NCBI GenBank assembly: GCA_963815135.1
Contig: CAWFFO010000011.1
Span: 558,001-622,000 of the forward strand
Reading direction: 5' to 3'
Length of the DNA: 64,000 nt
Source: CAIWTU01 sp963815135
GTDB lineage: Bacteria > Desulfobacterota > Desulfuromonadia > Geobacterales > Geobacteraceae
Notes under the pieces: generated by a model
Seen by the model: the letters and a program-made list of their open reading frames with translations, nothing else
Databases searched by the model: none
What the model was told of the DNA's origin: nothing
Translations under genes and position numbers: made by a program
Part shown: piece by piece, positions 26,225 to 34,368 of the stretch
Layout: each line of letters begins with the position of its first letter
How positions within the stretch are numbered: position 1 is the first letter of the stretch

Positions 26225-27079
26225 ATGTCGGAACCTGTGACTGTTGAAATATTTGTAATAGGTAATGAAATACTCATCGGTGAAATCCAGGACACAAACA
26301 CACACTGGTTGTGCGGAGAGATTACTGATCTGGGAGGACGAGTATCGCGGGTTACCGTCCTGCGTGACGAGATCGAAGTGATCGCCTTGGAGATTACCGC
26401 AGCATTGAACCGCGGCACCGGGGTAATTATTACATCCGGCGGGCTTGGCCCTACAGCTGATGATCTCACGCTTGCCGCAGTCGCCCGGGGAGCAGGCTTA
26501 GACCTGAGACTGCATCGACAAGCCCTCCAGATGGTCAAAAACAGTTATGACGATTTTTGTCTCAGAGGCATAATCGCCCAGGGGGGGCTTAATCCTGCGA
26601 GGGAGAAAATGGCCTGGCTGCCTGAAGGTGCTGTTCCGCTGGACAATCCGGTCGGGACTGCACCTGGCGTTCTGCTTCGGGCAGTGCGGACCTCCATTAT
26701 ATGTCTTCCAGGAGTTCCATCGGAACTGAAAGGAATTTTCAACAGTTCCCTGCAGCCGTTCCTCAAGGAAACATTTTGTGGAGGCATATCAGTCACGCAT
26801 GCATTAACGGTCCGCTGTAATGATGAATCGGTTATGGAACCTGTCCTTAGCAGAGTTGTGAATTTACATCCCAGGGTATACATCAAGTCGCTGGCCAGAA
26901 CACTCGGCGAAAATCCGGAGCTTGATATCTGTCTCACAGCGGTCGGCTCCGACAGATCATCTCTTGATGCTTATCTTTCGTCGGCGCTGAAGGACTTGAA
27001 GGAAGGGTTAACGTCCATGGGAATTGTTCACCGGGAAAAGACTGGTTATGATCTGGAGTATAAGACAAAGGGTAAATAA
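26225..27079 (+). CDS. MoCF-domain protein, CinA N-terminal type
   Basis: The 284-residue protein matches the molybdopterin-binding-like (MoCF/MoaB) half of CinA: EIFVIGNEILIGEIQDTNTH, ITSGGLGPTADDLTL, GTAPGVLLR and CLPGVPSELKGIF. The C-terminal NMN deamidase domain of full-length CinA (about 410 residues) is missing. Such stand-alone proteins have been linked to nucleotide-derivative pyrophosphatase activity; they are not a molybdenum enzyme by default. It follows the DMT gene by 18 bases with a GGGAGAG site, so it may be co-transcribed with hpnJ-hpnK. Confidence 0.85.
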   Translation: MSEPVTVEIFVIGNEILIGEIQDTNTHWLCGEITDLGGRVSRVTVLRDEIEVIALEITAALNRGTGVIITSGGLGPTADDLTLAAVARGAGLDLRLHRQALQMVKNSYDDFCLRGIIAQGGLNPAREKMAWLPEGAVPLDNPVGTAPGVLLRAVRTSIICLPGVPSELKGIFNSSLQPFLKETFCGGISVTHALTVRCNDESVMEPVLSRVVNLHPRVYIKSLARTLGENPELDICLTAVGSDRSSLDAYLSSALKDLKEGLTSMGIVHREKTGYDLEYKTKGK

Positions 27080-27201
27080 TTTATATTTTTTAAAAGAATT
27101 AATAAACTTGTTATTTAATTGTGCTATCATGAAATCTACACTTGGCTGAACAGCAAAGGTGATAGATTAATATTTTCATTGTAAAGTTGAATAGAACCAG
27201 C

Positions 27202-27229
27202 AAAAAAGCAGCCTTAAGGCTGCTTTTTC
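27202..27229 (+). terminator. Terminator after the hopanoid/MoCF operon
   Basis: AAAAAGCAGCC and GGCTGCTTTTT form an 11-bp stem around TTAA with a T run; both strands could use it. Confidence 0.88.
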
Positions 27230-27295
27230 AGTTTGGGCGGAACGTATACACATGAATTTGTGCAAAATAAAAAAAATGCTTTATAATTCAACGAT

Positions 27296-28993
27296 ATGGA
27301 ACTGACAGATAATGCATTGAAGGTGTTGAGGGCGAGGTACCTGCTGAAGAATGAAAGTGGAGAGGCCGTGGAAAGCCCTTCACAGATGTTCAGGCGTGTT
27401 GCCCATTGCGTCGCCGAAGCGGAGAAGGAATACCACGAAGATTCCATTTACTGGGAGGAGCAGTTTTATGAACTGATGTCATCCCTTAGATTCCTTCCGA
27501 ATTCCCCCGCAATAATGAATGCCGGTAAAGCAACAGGACAACTTGCCGCCTGTTTTGTTCTTCCTGTGGAAGATTCCATGAAAAGCATCTTCGATACCCT
27601 TAAGAACGCTGCGCTCATTCTGCAGAGCGGCGGAGGCACTGGTTTTTCTTTCTCCAGGCTCCGGCCCAAGTCCGATATTGTCCGTTCAACAGGCGGTATA
27701 GCCAGCGGGCCGGTTTCTTTCATGAAGATATATAATTCCGCAACCGATGTGATAAAGCAAGGTGGTGCACGACGCGGCGCCAATATGGGAGTATTGCGTA
27801 TAGATCATCCCGACGTCCTGGAATTCATAAAGGTAAAAAGAAACGATAAGGAACTCGTCAATTTCAATATTTCCGTCGCTGTAACTGATTCTTTCATGGA
27901 AGCTGTGCTGAGTGATGGTGATTTCGACCTTGTAAACCCCAGATCCGGAGAAGTTACGCATACTCTCAGGGCTAAGGCCATTTTCGACGAGATCGTGGAA
28001 AGCGCATGGGAAACAGGAGATCCGGGAATTGTGTTTATCGACAGGATAAACCGCTTCAATCCAACCCCGCAAATGGGTGATTTTGAAAGTACCAACCCCT
28101 GTGGTGAACAGCCTCTTCTTCCCTACGAAGCTTGTGTTCTTGGTTCACTGGATCTCTCCAGGTATGTTGAGAATAGTGAAGTGGAATATCAACTCCTCGA
28201 CCAGGATATCCGGACCGCCGTTCGCTTTCTTGATGATACCATCGATGCCTGTATATACCCCATTCCCGCCGTGGAGAATATGCACAAGAGCAACAGGAAG
28301 ATAGGGCTTGGTGTTATGGGGTGGGCAGACATGCTGGTACTACTGGGCATTCCTTATAATCACAGGGATGCCTTTGACTTAGCCAGTAAGGTAATGAGAT
28401 TCATTAGTGATAAATCAAGGGAAGCCTCGGTTGAGCTTGCTGAAGAACGCGGAGTTTTCCCGAATTTTCTAGGTTCGGTGTATGACGCTCCGGGCATGCC
28501 GAGGGTAAGGAACGCTACAACAACCACTATCGCGCCAACCGGCACCCTTTCCATGATTGCCGGGTGTTCGAGCGGAATAGAGCCTCTGTTCGCAATCGCG
28601 TATAAAAGATTCGTTATGGATTCAGAAATTGAGGAAATAAACAGATATTTTATCGAGATCGCAAAGAAGCGCGATTTTTATTCAGATAGGCTGATGGAAA
28701 TTGTGCGTAGAAATGGGAACCTTTCCGGGATCGGCGAAATTCCGCAGGACGTGAAGAAACTTTTCCGGACCGCTCTGGAGATTCCATTTGAGGACCAGAT
28801 CGAGATGCAGGCCGCTTTCCAGCAATACACCGATAATGCGGTTTCAAAAACCATCAACCTTCCGCACAGGGCTAAAAAGGAAGATGTGGCAAGAGCCTAT
28901 CTGCTGGCTTACGAGAAAGGCGTCAAGGGGATTACAATCTTCCGGTATGGTGCCAAACGCGGGACTCTCAGCAGATTTGCCGACGCGGACTGA
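27296..28993 (+). CDS. nrdJ: Adenosylcobalamin-dependent (class II) ribonucleotide reductase
   Basis: The 565-residue enzyme reduces ribonucleotides to deoxyribonucleotides through a B12-derived radical. Visible landmarks are the first redox cysteine in QLAACFVLPVEDSM, LQSGGGTGFSFSRLRP, QGGARRGANMGVLR, the active-site finger NPCGEQPLLPYE (Cys 269 on the loop), and ATTTTIAPTGTLSMIAGCSSG. It ends KGITIFRYGAKRGTLSRFAD, soon after the catalytic barrel, without the C-terminal cysteine pair that normally re-reduces the active site. No second frame downstream supplies it. I see no good ribosome binding site before the ATG. Family length is usually greater (about 640-750). Confidence 0.9.
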   Translation: MELTDNALKVLRARYLLKNESGEAVESPSQMFRRVAHCVAEAEKEYHEDSIYWEEQFYELMSSLRFLPNSPAIMNAGKATGQLAACFVLPVEDSMKSIFDTLKNAALILQSGGGTGFSFSRLRPKSDIVRSTGGIASGPVSFMKIYNSATDVIKQGGARRGANMGVLRIDHPDVLEFIKVKRNDKELVNFNISVAVTDSFMEAVLSDGDFDLVNPRSGEVTHTLRAKAIFDEIVESAWETGDPGIVFIDRINRFNPTPQMGDFESTNPCGEQPLLPYEACVLGSLDLSRYVENSEVEYQLLDQDIRTAVRFLDDTIDACIYPIPAVENMHKSNRKIGLGVMGWADMLVLLGIPYNHRDAFDLASKVMRFISDKSREASVELAEERGVFPNFLGSVYDAPGMPRVRNATTTTIAPTGTLSMIAGCSSGIEPLFAIAYKRFVMDSEIEEINRYFIEIAKKRDFYSDRLMEIVRRNGNLSGIGEIPQDVKKLFRTALEIPFEDQIEMQAAFQQYTDNAVSKTINLPHRAKKEDVARAYLLAYEKGVKGITIFRYGAKRGTLSRFADAD

Positions 28994-29127
28994 CGCAATC
29001 AAGGAACAAATGAACCGCGTATAGATACTTTTTCTGAAACGGCGGTCTTTTACTCGATGTTGCAAAGCCGTAGCTTTTATCAGTTTTGATCAGTATTCAA
29101 ATGTAATTTCAAGGCTTATTGGTTGGT

Positions 29128-29898
29128 TTAATATTCAACTCTGAATTTATACTGGCGAGTTATGCAATTATCAGGGCTCCCGTTGTATGAGCGCTCGATA
29201 AATGTCACATTTTTTTCCGAGTCCATGATGACAAGCGTAGAGGATCGGGTACCGTATAATGGGCCCTTGACGAATATCGGTGCAAGAAGCCTTTCCTGGT
29301 CAATTCCCACGCCGGTATCCGGTAATAACTTGTCATCTGTAACCGTTCGGTCGGCAAGCAGGGCAAAAAGAGCTTCCGGTGACGGATCGGGTGCTGACGA
29401 AAGAGTTTCTCTCAAGACTTCTTTGCCTCGCATTACTTTAGGCCAGGGCGTGTCGAGCAAAAGGTTACTCTGGCCGTGGATTCCCGGGGGTATTTCCTCC
29501 GGGACGACGCCACGGTTAGAGAAATAGCATAAACGATGTATATCGCCGAAAATAAGACTGAAACCATTATAAAGATCCCCTTCCTGTTTCAGCTTCTCCA
29601 GATATTTATCCGTTGAAAAGCCTGTTGCCAGGAAATCCCTGACCAGAAATCCTCTGGATATTGCATCGGTTCGATACGACTGCGGATCCCGGTGATTTGC
29701 CAAAGCTGCGATTTTACCAGTTCTCGTCATACCCAGCCATGTACCGCCCTGGCGTAAATCTCTGCCGGCCAATAAATCCGGGGCATCGGAATGGAAGGCG
29801 GCCGGGGCGGTGGGACGGTCATAATATTCATCACGGTTAGCCGCGAGAGCCAACGGATATCGTGGATTCCATTTGTATGCAAACAGGATGATGCACAT
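29128..29898 (-). CDS. NRDE family protein (TANGO2-like)
   Basis: The 256-residue protein starts MCIILFAYKWNPRYPLALAANRDEYYDRP, with the Cys2 and the NRDE motif that define the family, followed by GRDLRQGGTWLGM and ALANHRDP. The N-terminal cysteine suggests an Ntn-hydrolase-like fold. The human homolog TANGO2 is linked to Golgi and lipid/heme handling, but bacterial members have no settled function. It stands on the minus strand with FKBP upstream, 82 bases away. Confidence 0.88.
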   Translation of the reverse strand: MCIILFAYKWNPRYPLALAANRDEYYDRPTAPAAFHSDAPDLLAGRDLRQGGTWLGMTRTGKIAALANHRDPQSYRTDAISRGFLVRDFLATGFSTDKYLEKLKQEGDLYNGFSLIFGDIHRLCYFSNRGVVPEEIPPGIHGQSNLLLDTPWPKVMRGKEVLRETLSSAPDPSPEALFALLADRTVTDDKLLPDTGVGIDQERLLAPIFVKGPLYGTRSSTLVIMDSEKNVTFIERSYNGSPDNCITRQYKFRVEY

Positions 29899-29980
29899 AT
29901 TTTTACCGCTGAGGGTTAAGTTGTCCCGGCCTTGCCTTTTTTGAGTGATTATGGATTTCTAAACATATTGCAATTATTTG

Positions 29981-30646
29981 TTATTTTTTCACATCAAGAA
30001 GTTCTATATCAAACAATAATGTTGCATTGGGAGGAATAACAGCGTTTCCTTTCTCACCGTATGCAGTATCCGGAGGGCAGATCAATCTGGCTTTCCCACC
30101 CGGTTTCATCAACTGCAACCCTTCCTTCCAACAACTGATCACTTTGTCCAAAGGGAACTCGGTTGGCTCCCCGCGTTTGTATGAGCTGTCGAATTCCTTT
30201 CCATCAGCAAATGTCCCACGGTAATTCACCTTTACTTTGTCGGTCAAAGTCGGTTCATTTCCTTTCCCTTCTTTTACAGGAATATATATAAATCCTGATT
30301 TGGCCTTGACGGCTCCCTTCTCTTTGGCAGCCTTTGCCATCAAGTCTTTTGACAGCGATGAGAGTTTTTCGCCATACTCTTCACGGCGGGTTCTTGCCAG
30401 TTCCTGTATTTTCCCGTTATATTCTTTAAGATCCACCTGAGGGGGAGCGCCTGTGACGCCATCAGTTATTCCCTGTTTGACGGACTCCAATTCTGCTGGG
30501 TTCAGGTTGAATACCTTAAGCTGGCTGGCCACCACGAGTCCTATGGCGTAAAAGGTTTTACTGTCTTCTGGTTTCCGATCACCGGCGGCAAACGCCGTCG
30601 GGACGACAAGCAGGAAGATCAGGGCTGAAATAATTATTTTTTGCAT
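29981..30646 (-). CDS. Exported FKBP-type peptidyl-prolyl isomerase
   Basis: The 221-residue protein has a signal peptide (MQKIIISALIFLLVVPTAFA), an N-terminal helical FKBP-N dimerisation region (about 25-110) and a C-terminal FKBP domain with VKVNYRGTFADGKEFDSSY, the EFPLDKVISCWKEGLQLM block and NAVIPPNATLLFDIELLDV. It resembles Mip/FkpA-type periplasmic folding helpers. The active-site aromatic and Asp positions look intact. An AGGAG-like site (reading CTCCTTT on the plus strand) precedes the start. Confidence 0.93.
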   Translation of the reverse strand: MQKIIISALIFLLVVPTAFAAGDRKPEDSKTFYAIGLVVASQLKVFNLNPAELESVKQGITDGVTGAPPQVDLKEYNGKIQELARTRREEYGEKLSSLSKDLMAKAAKEKGAVKAKSGFIYIPVKEGKGNEPTLTDKVKVNYRGTFADGKEFDSSYKRGEPTEFPLDKVISCWKEGLQLMKPGGKARLICPPDTAYGEKGNAVIPPNATLLFDIELLDVKK

Positions 30647-30875
30647 TGTTCTACACTCTCCTTTACTGTTTATTTGATAAGGTTGTATTGTAACAACAAT
30701 TTTGGACCATGCAAGAACAAGTTGAGCGGCGTAGCATCGCTTTAATTGAGAAGTCCTGTGAAAGGCTATATCTTTGGTGAGAATCTGAATATGGTCCCAA
30801 AGGATTTCCCGGTTATTGATTTGTGTTAAATCAATGGAATCTGAAGTGGTTTTTGCTGATATTTATGGTGATTAT

Positions 30876-30886
30876 GGTAATATACC
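30876..30886. promoter_or_regulatory. Palindrome in the FKBP-modE intergenic region
   Basis: The 371-base gap 30647-31017 separates the divergent FKBP and ModE-like genes. It is AT-rich and I find no gene in it. GGTAATATACC (arms GGTA/TACC) lies about 130 bases upstream of the regulator gene and could be an operator for it; this is a guess from position only. Confidence 0.25.
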
Positions 30887-31017
30887 GTGAAATTGCTCCG
30901 CGCAACAACATATGGGCTCTCAAAACAGTTGCTTGCCGACTCTTAAACAAGTAAATACTCAATTGATATAAAATGACAGGTCCATATTTATTCCACAGAA
31001 GGAGGATTCAATTTCCC

Positions 31018-31833
31018 ATGCGCAGGTCAAAAAAACAGATCGAGGTTTTCGGAACAGTCTCTTTGAAAAAAACCGATATGGAGTTTCTTGGGAGCGGCCG
31101 GATTGCGCTGCTGGAAAAGATTGATGAATACGGTTCAATAACAAAGGCGGCAAAGGCTGTTGGAATCAGCTACAAAACGGCGTGGGACACGATCAATACA
31201 ATAAACAATCTCTCAGAAAAGCCACTTTTCGTGCGCGTCACCGGAGGGAAATCGGGCGGGGGGACTAGCCTGACTGAAGAGGGCAGGGAAGTCATCAGAA
31301 CTTACAGGATAATACAGGAAGAGCACGAAAAGTTTCTTACAAATCTCGAAGACAAAATGGGCGATGTCGATGCAAATAGTCTCAATAAGTTCATCAATAA
31401 AGTTTCCAAGCAGGCAAGCGCAAGGAACATGTTTGCCGGTGAAATAATTAAAATAATCAGGGGGGAGGTTAAATCCGAAGTAACGCTCGCCCTGAAAAGT
31501 GGAGAGCAAATTGTCGCCATGATTACCAATGCAAGTGTTGACTCACTGGGCCTCACTGTGGGAAATGACGCCTATGCAATTGTAAAGGCCGGTTCGGTTA
31601 TTCTCGGTGCCGGTGGCGAAAATATGAGGGTAACAATCCGAAACAAATTGCCAGGGAAAATCGTAAATATTACGCAAGGTATTGTCAATACTGAAATTAA
31701 TGTCGAATTGTTCGAGCGGAATACGATCAGCGCTGTGATTACCAACGAATGCGCGGCAGACCTCGCCCTTAAGCAGGGCGACAGTGTTTACGCAATGTTC
31801 AAGGCATCGAGTGTTATTCTTGGGGTTGGTTGA
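31018..31833 (+). CDS. modE: ModE-like transcriptional regulator with two TOBE (molybdate-binding) domains
   Basis: The 271-residue protein has an N-terminal winged helix (about residues 15-110, GSGRIALLEKIDEYGSITKA then AKAVGISYKTAWDTINTIN), typical of the LysR-like wing of ModE, and two C-terminal TOBE/Mop domains (about 135-200 and 205-270), each ending in a KAxSVILG-type motif (VKAGSVILGAGG, FKASSVILGVG). This is the layout of the molybdate-sensing repressor ModE. No molybdate transporter (modABC) is next to it, so its targets must lie elsewhere or be its own promoter. AGGAGG lies at 31000-31005, 12 bases from the chosen ATG, slightly far. Confidence 0.9.
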   Translation: MRRSKKQIEVFGTVSLKKTDMEFLGSGRIALLEKIDEYGSITKAAKAVGISYKTAWDTINTINNLSEKPLFVRVTGGKSGGGTSLTEEGREVIRTYRIIQEEHEKFLTNLEDKMGDVDANSLNKFINKVSKQASARNMFAGEIIKIIRGEVKSEVTLALKSGEQIVAMITNASVDSLGLTVGNDAYAIVKAGSVILGAGGENMRVTIRNKLPGKIVNITQGIVNTEINVELFERNTISAVITNECAADLALKQGDSVYAMFKASSVILGVG

Positions 31834-32150
31834 TCGGGTATTAAAGACTTTATTTGCAAGATATAATCTTGTCGCGAAGAAAATTATAGGCGGCTATTGT
31901 ACGCTCAAAACGAACATCAGTTTTATGCAGAGCAACGGCCTTCTCGTTTCGTAAATTTGTTGATAACAGGGAGCCCAGATCAATTATTTGGATCTCAGAC
32001 AAACCAACCGGTCGAGTTTCTCTTTAATACTAACTTTCCATTTGTTTCAACCAGTTCCAACCTACCCGTGGATGAATCGGCACTGTCTAAAAACACAGTG
32101 AGAGCTAACGAAATAATGAGTCATTAAATGTTACAGTATCACGAGGGAAT
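31834..32150. other. Non-coding stretch before the first IS element
   Basis: I see no convincing gene. A short frame at 31897-32127 has no ribosome binding site and no recognisable sequence. A small inverted repeat CAAGAT-ATA-ATCTTG (31857-31871) lies just after the regulator gene. The region is AT-rich and seems to be part of a decayed segment around the insertion sequence. Confidence 0.4.
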
Positions 32151-32375
32151 TTAATTATTCCTCGACTCTACGCAACTTACTGTACCTAATTGATAAAAAT
32201 TATGTTTCTGTGTCTCAATAAAATCGGTCAAGTCGCTGCAAGCCGGCTGTGGTTTCAGTTCTGGAAAAATAAATCTTATATCGCTTATATCTCTTTTCCC
32301 AGTATCAATTGCAACATATGTATATTCTATACGTGAATTATCAAATATGCCTGAGAATTTACGTGGAAATTTTAC
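32151..32375 (-). pseudogene. C-terminal gene remnant cut by IS copy A
   Basis: An open frame of 75 codons runs on the minus strand from the IS boundary to a TAA at 32153-32151. Its composition looks like real protein (it includes GIFDNSRIEYTYVAIDTG and IRFIFPELKPQPACSDL). It has no start codon before meeting the left end of the IS, and the continuation across the IS (minus strand of 34080 onward) meets a stop. I read it as the 3' end of a gene lost by insertion or rearrangement. I do not recognise the family. Confidence 0.45.
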
Positions 32376-32488
32376 AAATAACCGCCGGGAAAGCCTCGCC
32401 TTATAGGCGGGGATGAAAGGCGTCTGGTTTGGTGAATATACTTGATTAAATTTATACCTTTGTTATTATTAATGCAATGTAATATAAG

Positions 32489-32893
32489 ATGAATATACAA
32501 TACGAGTCAACCCGTCATGCGAAGTTTCTTCTCTCCTACCACTTGATATGGTGCCCCAAGTATCGGCGGTCCATTCTCGACAGGGAAGAAGTGGTTGCGG
32601 CTGTTCGGGAGACAATCGAATCCCGCGTTGCTGAGATTGGCTGCACGCTCATTGCGCTTGAGGTCATGCCGGACCATGTTCATCTTTCATTGTCGGCACC
32701 ACCGCGATTTTCTCCTTCTCAACTTGCAGGAAAGATCAAGGGTGGTTCTGGTTCGACCCTTGCCGCCCGGTTTCCCGAACTGAAAAAGAAGGGGTCGATC
32801 TGGTCACGTTCGTACTTCTGCGCAACTACTGGCACGGTGTCTTCCGAAGTGATCCGTCAGTACATCGAAACCCAATGGAGCAGAATAGTTTGA
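32489..32893 (+). CDS. tnpA: IS200/IS605 Y1 transposase TnpA, copy A
   Basis: The 134-residue enzyme is the single-strand 'peel and paste' transposase. It has the HUH metal site His63-Val64-His65 (MPDHVHLSL) and the nucleophile Tyr125 in EVIRQYIETQ. Start MNIQYESTRHAKFLLSYHLI and KYRRSIL are typical. All expected catalytic residues are present, so this copy is probably active. It overlaps tnpB by 19 bases. Confidence 0.95.
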   Translation: MNIQYESTRHAKFLLSYHLIWCPKYRRSILDREEVVAAVRETIESRVAEIGCTLIALEVMPDHVHLSLSAPPRFSPSQLAGKIKGGSGSTLAARFPELKKKGSIWSRSYFCATTGTVSSEVIRQYIETQWSRIV

Positions 32894-34041
32894 GAACCTT
32901 TGTCTTTAAGGCATACGTTTCCAGGCGAAACCGGAAACTGCACCGGCAGATCGACGTTGCGTCGTCGGTGTGGAACCATTGCATTGCTCTGCACAAGCGG
33001 TACTACCGGTTTTTTGGCAAACACCTGAACCAGTTCCAACTGATGAAGCACATCACTAAGCTGAAGCGGCTGCCACGTTATTCTTTCTGGTCGGAAGTCG
33101 GCTCCCAGTCCGTACAGGACGTGGTGCAGCGAATCGAAAAAGGCTACCAGCTCTTTTTCAAGTGCGCCAAAGACAGGAAAGCGGGCCAGCCATCTTCGCG
33201 CAAGGTTCGACCTCCGACATTCCGGAAGCGAACCAAATACCAGAGTTTCACACTGAAGCAGGCCGGCTATTCCCTGTCCGGCAACCAGCTGTGGATTGGT
33301 AAACAGCAATACCGCTACTTCAAGTCCCGCGAGATTGAGGGAAAGATCAAGACCCTCACCGTAAAACGGGATGCTCTGGGGGACATCTTCTTCATCTTCG
33401 TCACTGATGCCGAGCATCAGACACTCCTTGCCGCGACTACCGAAATAGCGGGCATGGATTTTGGGCTGAAGGATTTTCTCACTATCAGCGATGGAAGAAA
33501 AGAACCTGCCCCTCAACCACTCAAGCACGCACTGAAACAACTCGCAAAAGCAAACCGTTCTCTCAGCAGGAAGCAGAAGGGCGGCAATAACAGGAGAAAA
33601 GCCAGAAAGAACCTTGCCCGCTTGCACCGGGTAATCGCCAACCGGCGCAAGGACTTCCATTTCAAGCTGGCCCGGCAGTTAGCTCATCGCTACAACGCTA
33701 TTGCCATCGAAGACCTGAACCTGTCCGGCATGAAGGCGATGTGGGGCAGAAAGGTGTCCGACCTGGGCTTTGCCGGTTTTGTCTCGATCCTGGAACACCA
33801 GGCAGCCAAGACCGGCTGCCAGATCGTCAAGATCGACCGCTGGTTTCCGAGCAGTAAGTTGTGTAGTTCCTGCGGAACCATTATCGAGAGATTGTCTCTC
33901 CGAGACCGGACATGGGCCTGCGACTGTGGCGCAATCCATGATCGGGATCTCAATGCTGCACTGAATATTCAAAGAGCAGGGACGTCTGCTCTTGGGCTAG
34001 GCGATGTAAGACCGGTAGCGATACCGGCAGTTGCTGTCTGA
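32875..34041 (+). CDS. tnpB: TnpB RNA-guided nuclease, copy A
   Basis: The 388-residue protein is a TnpB of the OrfB/Cas12-ancestor family, an RNA-guided DNA endonuclease that acts with an RNA from the element's right end. The RuvC residues are Asp195 (GMDFGLKDF), Glu279 (AIEDLNLSG) and Asp358 (HDRDLNAALN); the zinc finger is formed by CSSCG and CDCG just before the last Asp. The N-terminal recognition part has the HTH-like VWNHCIALHKRYY block. The whole frame is intact. Confidence 0.94.
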   Translation: MEQNSLRTFVFKAYVSRRNRKLHRQIDVASSVWNHCIALHKRYYRFFGKHLNQFQLMKHITKLKRLPRYSFWSEVGSQSVQDVVQRIEKGYQLFFKCAKDRKAGQPSSRKVRPPTFRKRTKYQSFTLKQAGYSLSGNQLWIGKQQYRYFKSREIEGKIKTLTVKRDALGDIFFIFVTDAEHQTLLAATTEIAGMDFGLKDFLTISDGRKEPAPQPLKHALKQLAKANRSLSRKQKGGNNRRKARKNLARLHRVIANRRKDFHFKLARQLAHRYNAIAIEDLNLSGMKAMWGRKVSDLGFAGFVSILEHQAAKTGCQIVKIDRWFPSSKLCSSCGTIIERLSLRDRTWACDCGAIHDRDLNAALNIQRAGTSALGLGDVRPVAIPAVAV

Positions 34042-34079
34042 ATCCAGAATCCTCGCCTTTCAGGCGGGGAGTACGTCAA
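33930..34079 (+). ncRNA. Probable omega-RNA scaffold at the IS right end, copy A
   Basis: In studied IS605 elements the TnpB guide scaffold overlaps the end of tnpB and the right end, and the guide is the flanking DNA. Here that would be the tnpB 3' end through the CCTCGCC/GGCGGGG hairpin to TCAA, with the guide starting at 34080. The boundaries are inferred. This segment differs by only two bases between the two copies, both in its last 60 or so bases. Confidence 0.45.
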
Positions 34080-34081
34080 GA

Positions 34082-34282
34082 GCTGAATTGATATCGGATA
34101 TTGAGAAGTCTAGAATAAAAACAATTGATGCGGCTATAAATGCCGCTACTAAACTAAATATAAGCCGCTTTTTTGGGAAATTTGATACCTTCCTTCATAT
34201 TAATGAACTCTCTTGGTATATCATTTCTCAAAGTCAGGAAGTTAGTGAAAGATTAACCCGTCTTGGATGGACAATCTGCTGA
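34082..34282 (+). pseudogene. C-terminal gene remnant at the right side of IS copy A
   Basis: A 67-codon plus-strand frame starts at the IS boundary and ends in TGA at 34280-34282. It includes DIEKSRIKTIDAAINAATK and INELSWYIISQSQEVSERL, which look like coding sequence. No start codon belongs to it outside the IS, and joining it to the sequence left of the IS gives an unlikely peptide. I do not recognise it. Confidence 0.4.
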
Positions 34283-34368
34283 TTTTACCAACCTCCCCAT
34301 TTTTCGGTTGTTATTTGATGAACAGTAATATTTTTTGTTTATAATACATGCTTCTTCAGCATCTTTTG

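Larger units (their letters stand above)
32376..34079 (+). mobile_element. IS200/IS605-family element, copy A (tnpA + tnpB)
   Basis: The ends are set by comparison with a second copy at 37921-39623: identity starts right after TTAC and stops at TCAA. Insertion 3' of TTAC with a right end of TCAA matches the cleavage sites described for IS608. Both ends carry imperfect hairpins (CCTCGCC-TTATA-GGCGGGG at the left, CCTCGCC-TTTCA-GGCGGGG at the right) and there are no target repeats, as expected for single-strand transposition. Length is 1704 bases. Confidence 0.93.

Noticed and set aside
31897..32127. 76-codon plus-strand frame left of IS copy A
   Set aside because: No ribosome binding site, no recognisable sequence, and biased composition; kept as non-coding.
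32857..33660. Long minus-strand open frame (267 codons) inside tnpB, repeated in copy B
   Set aside because: It is the antisense shadow of tnpB; it has no recognisable protein features and follows the codon pattern of the real gene.
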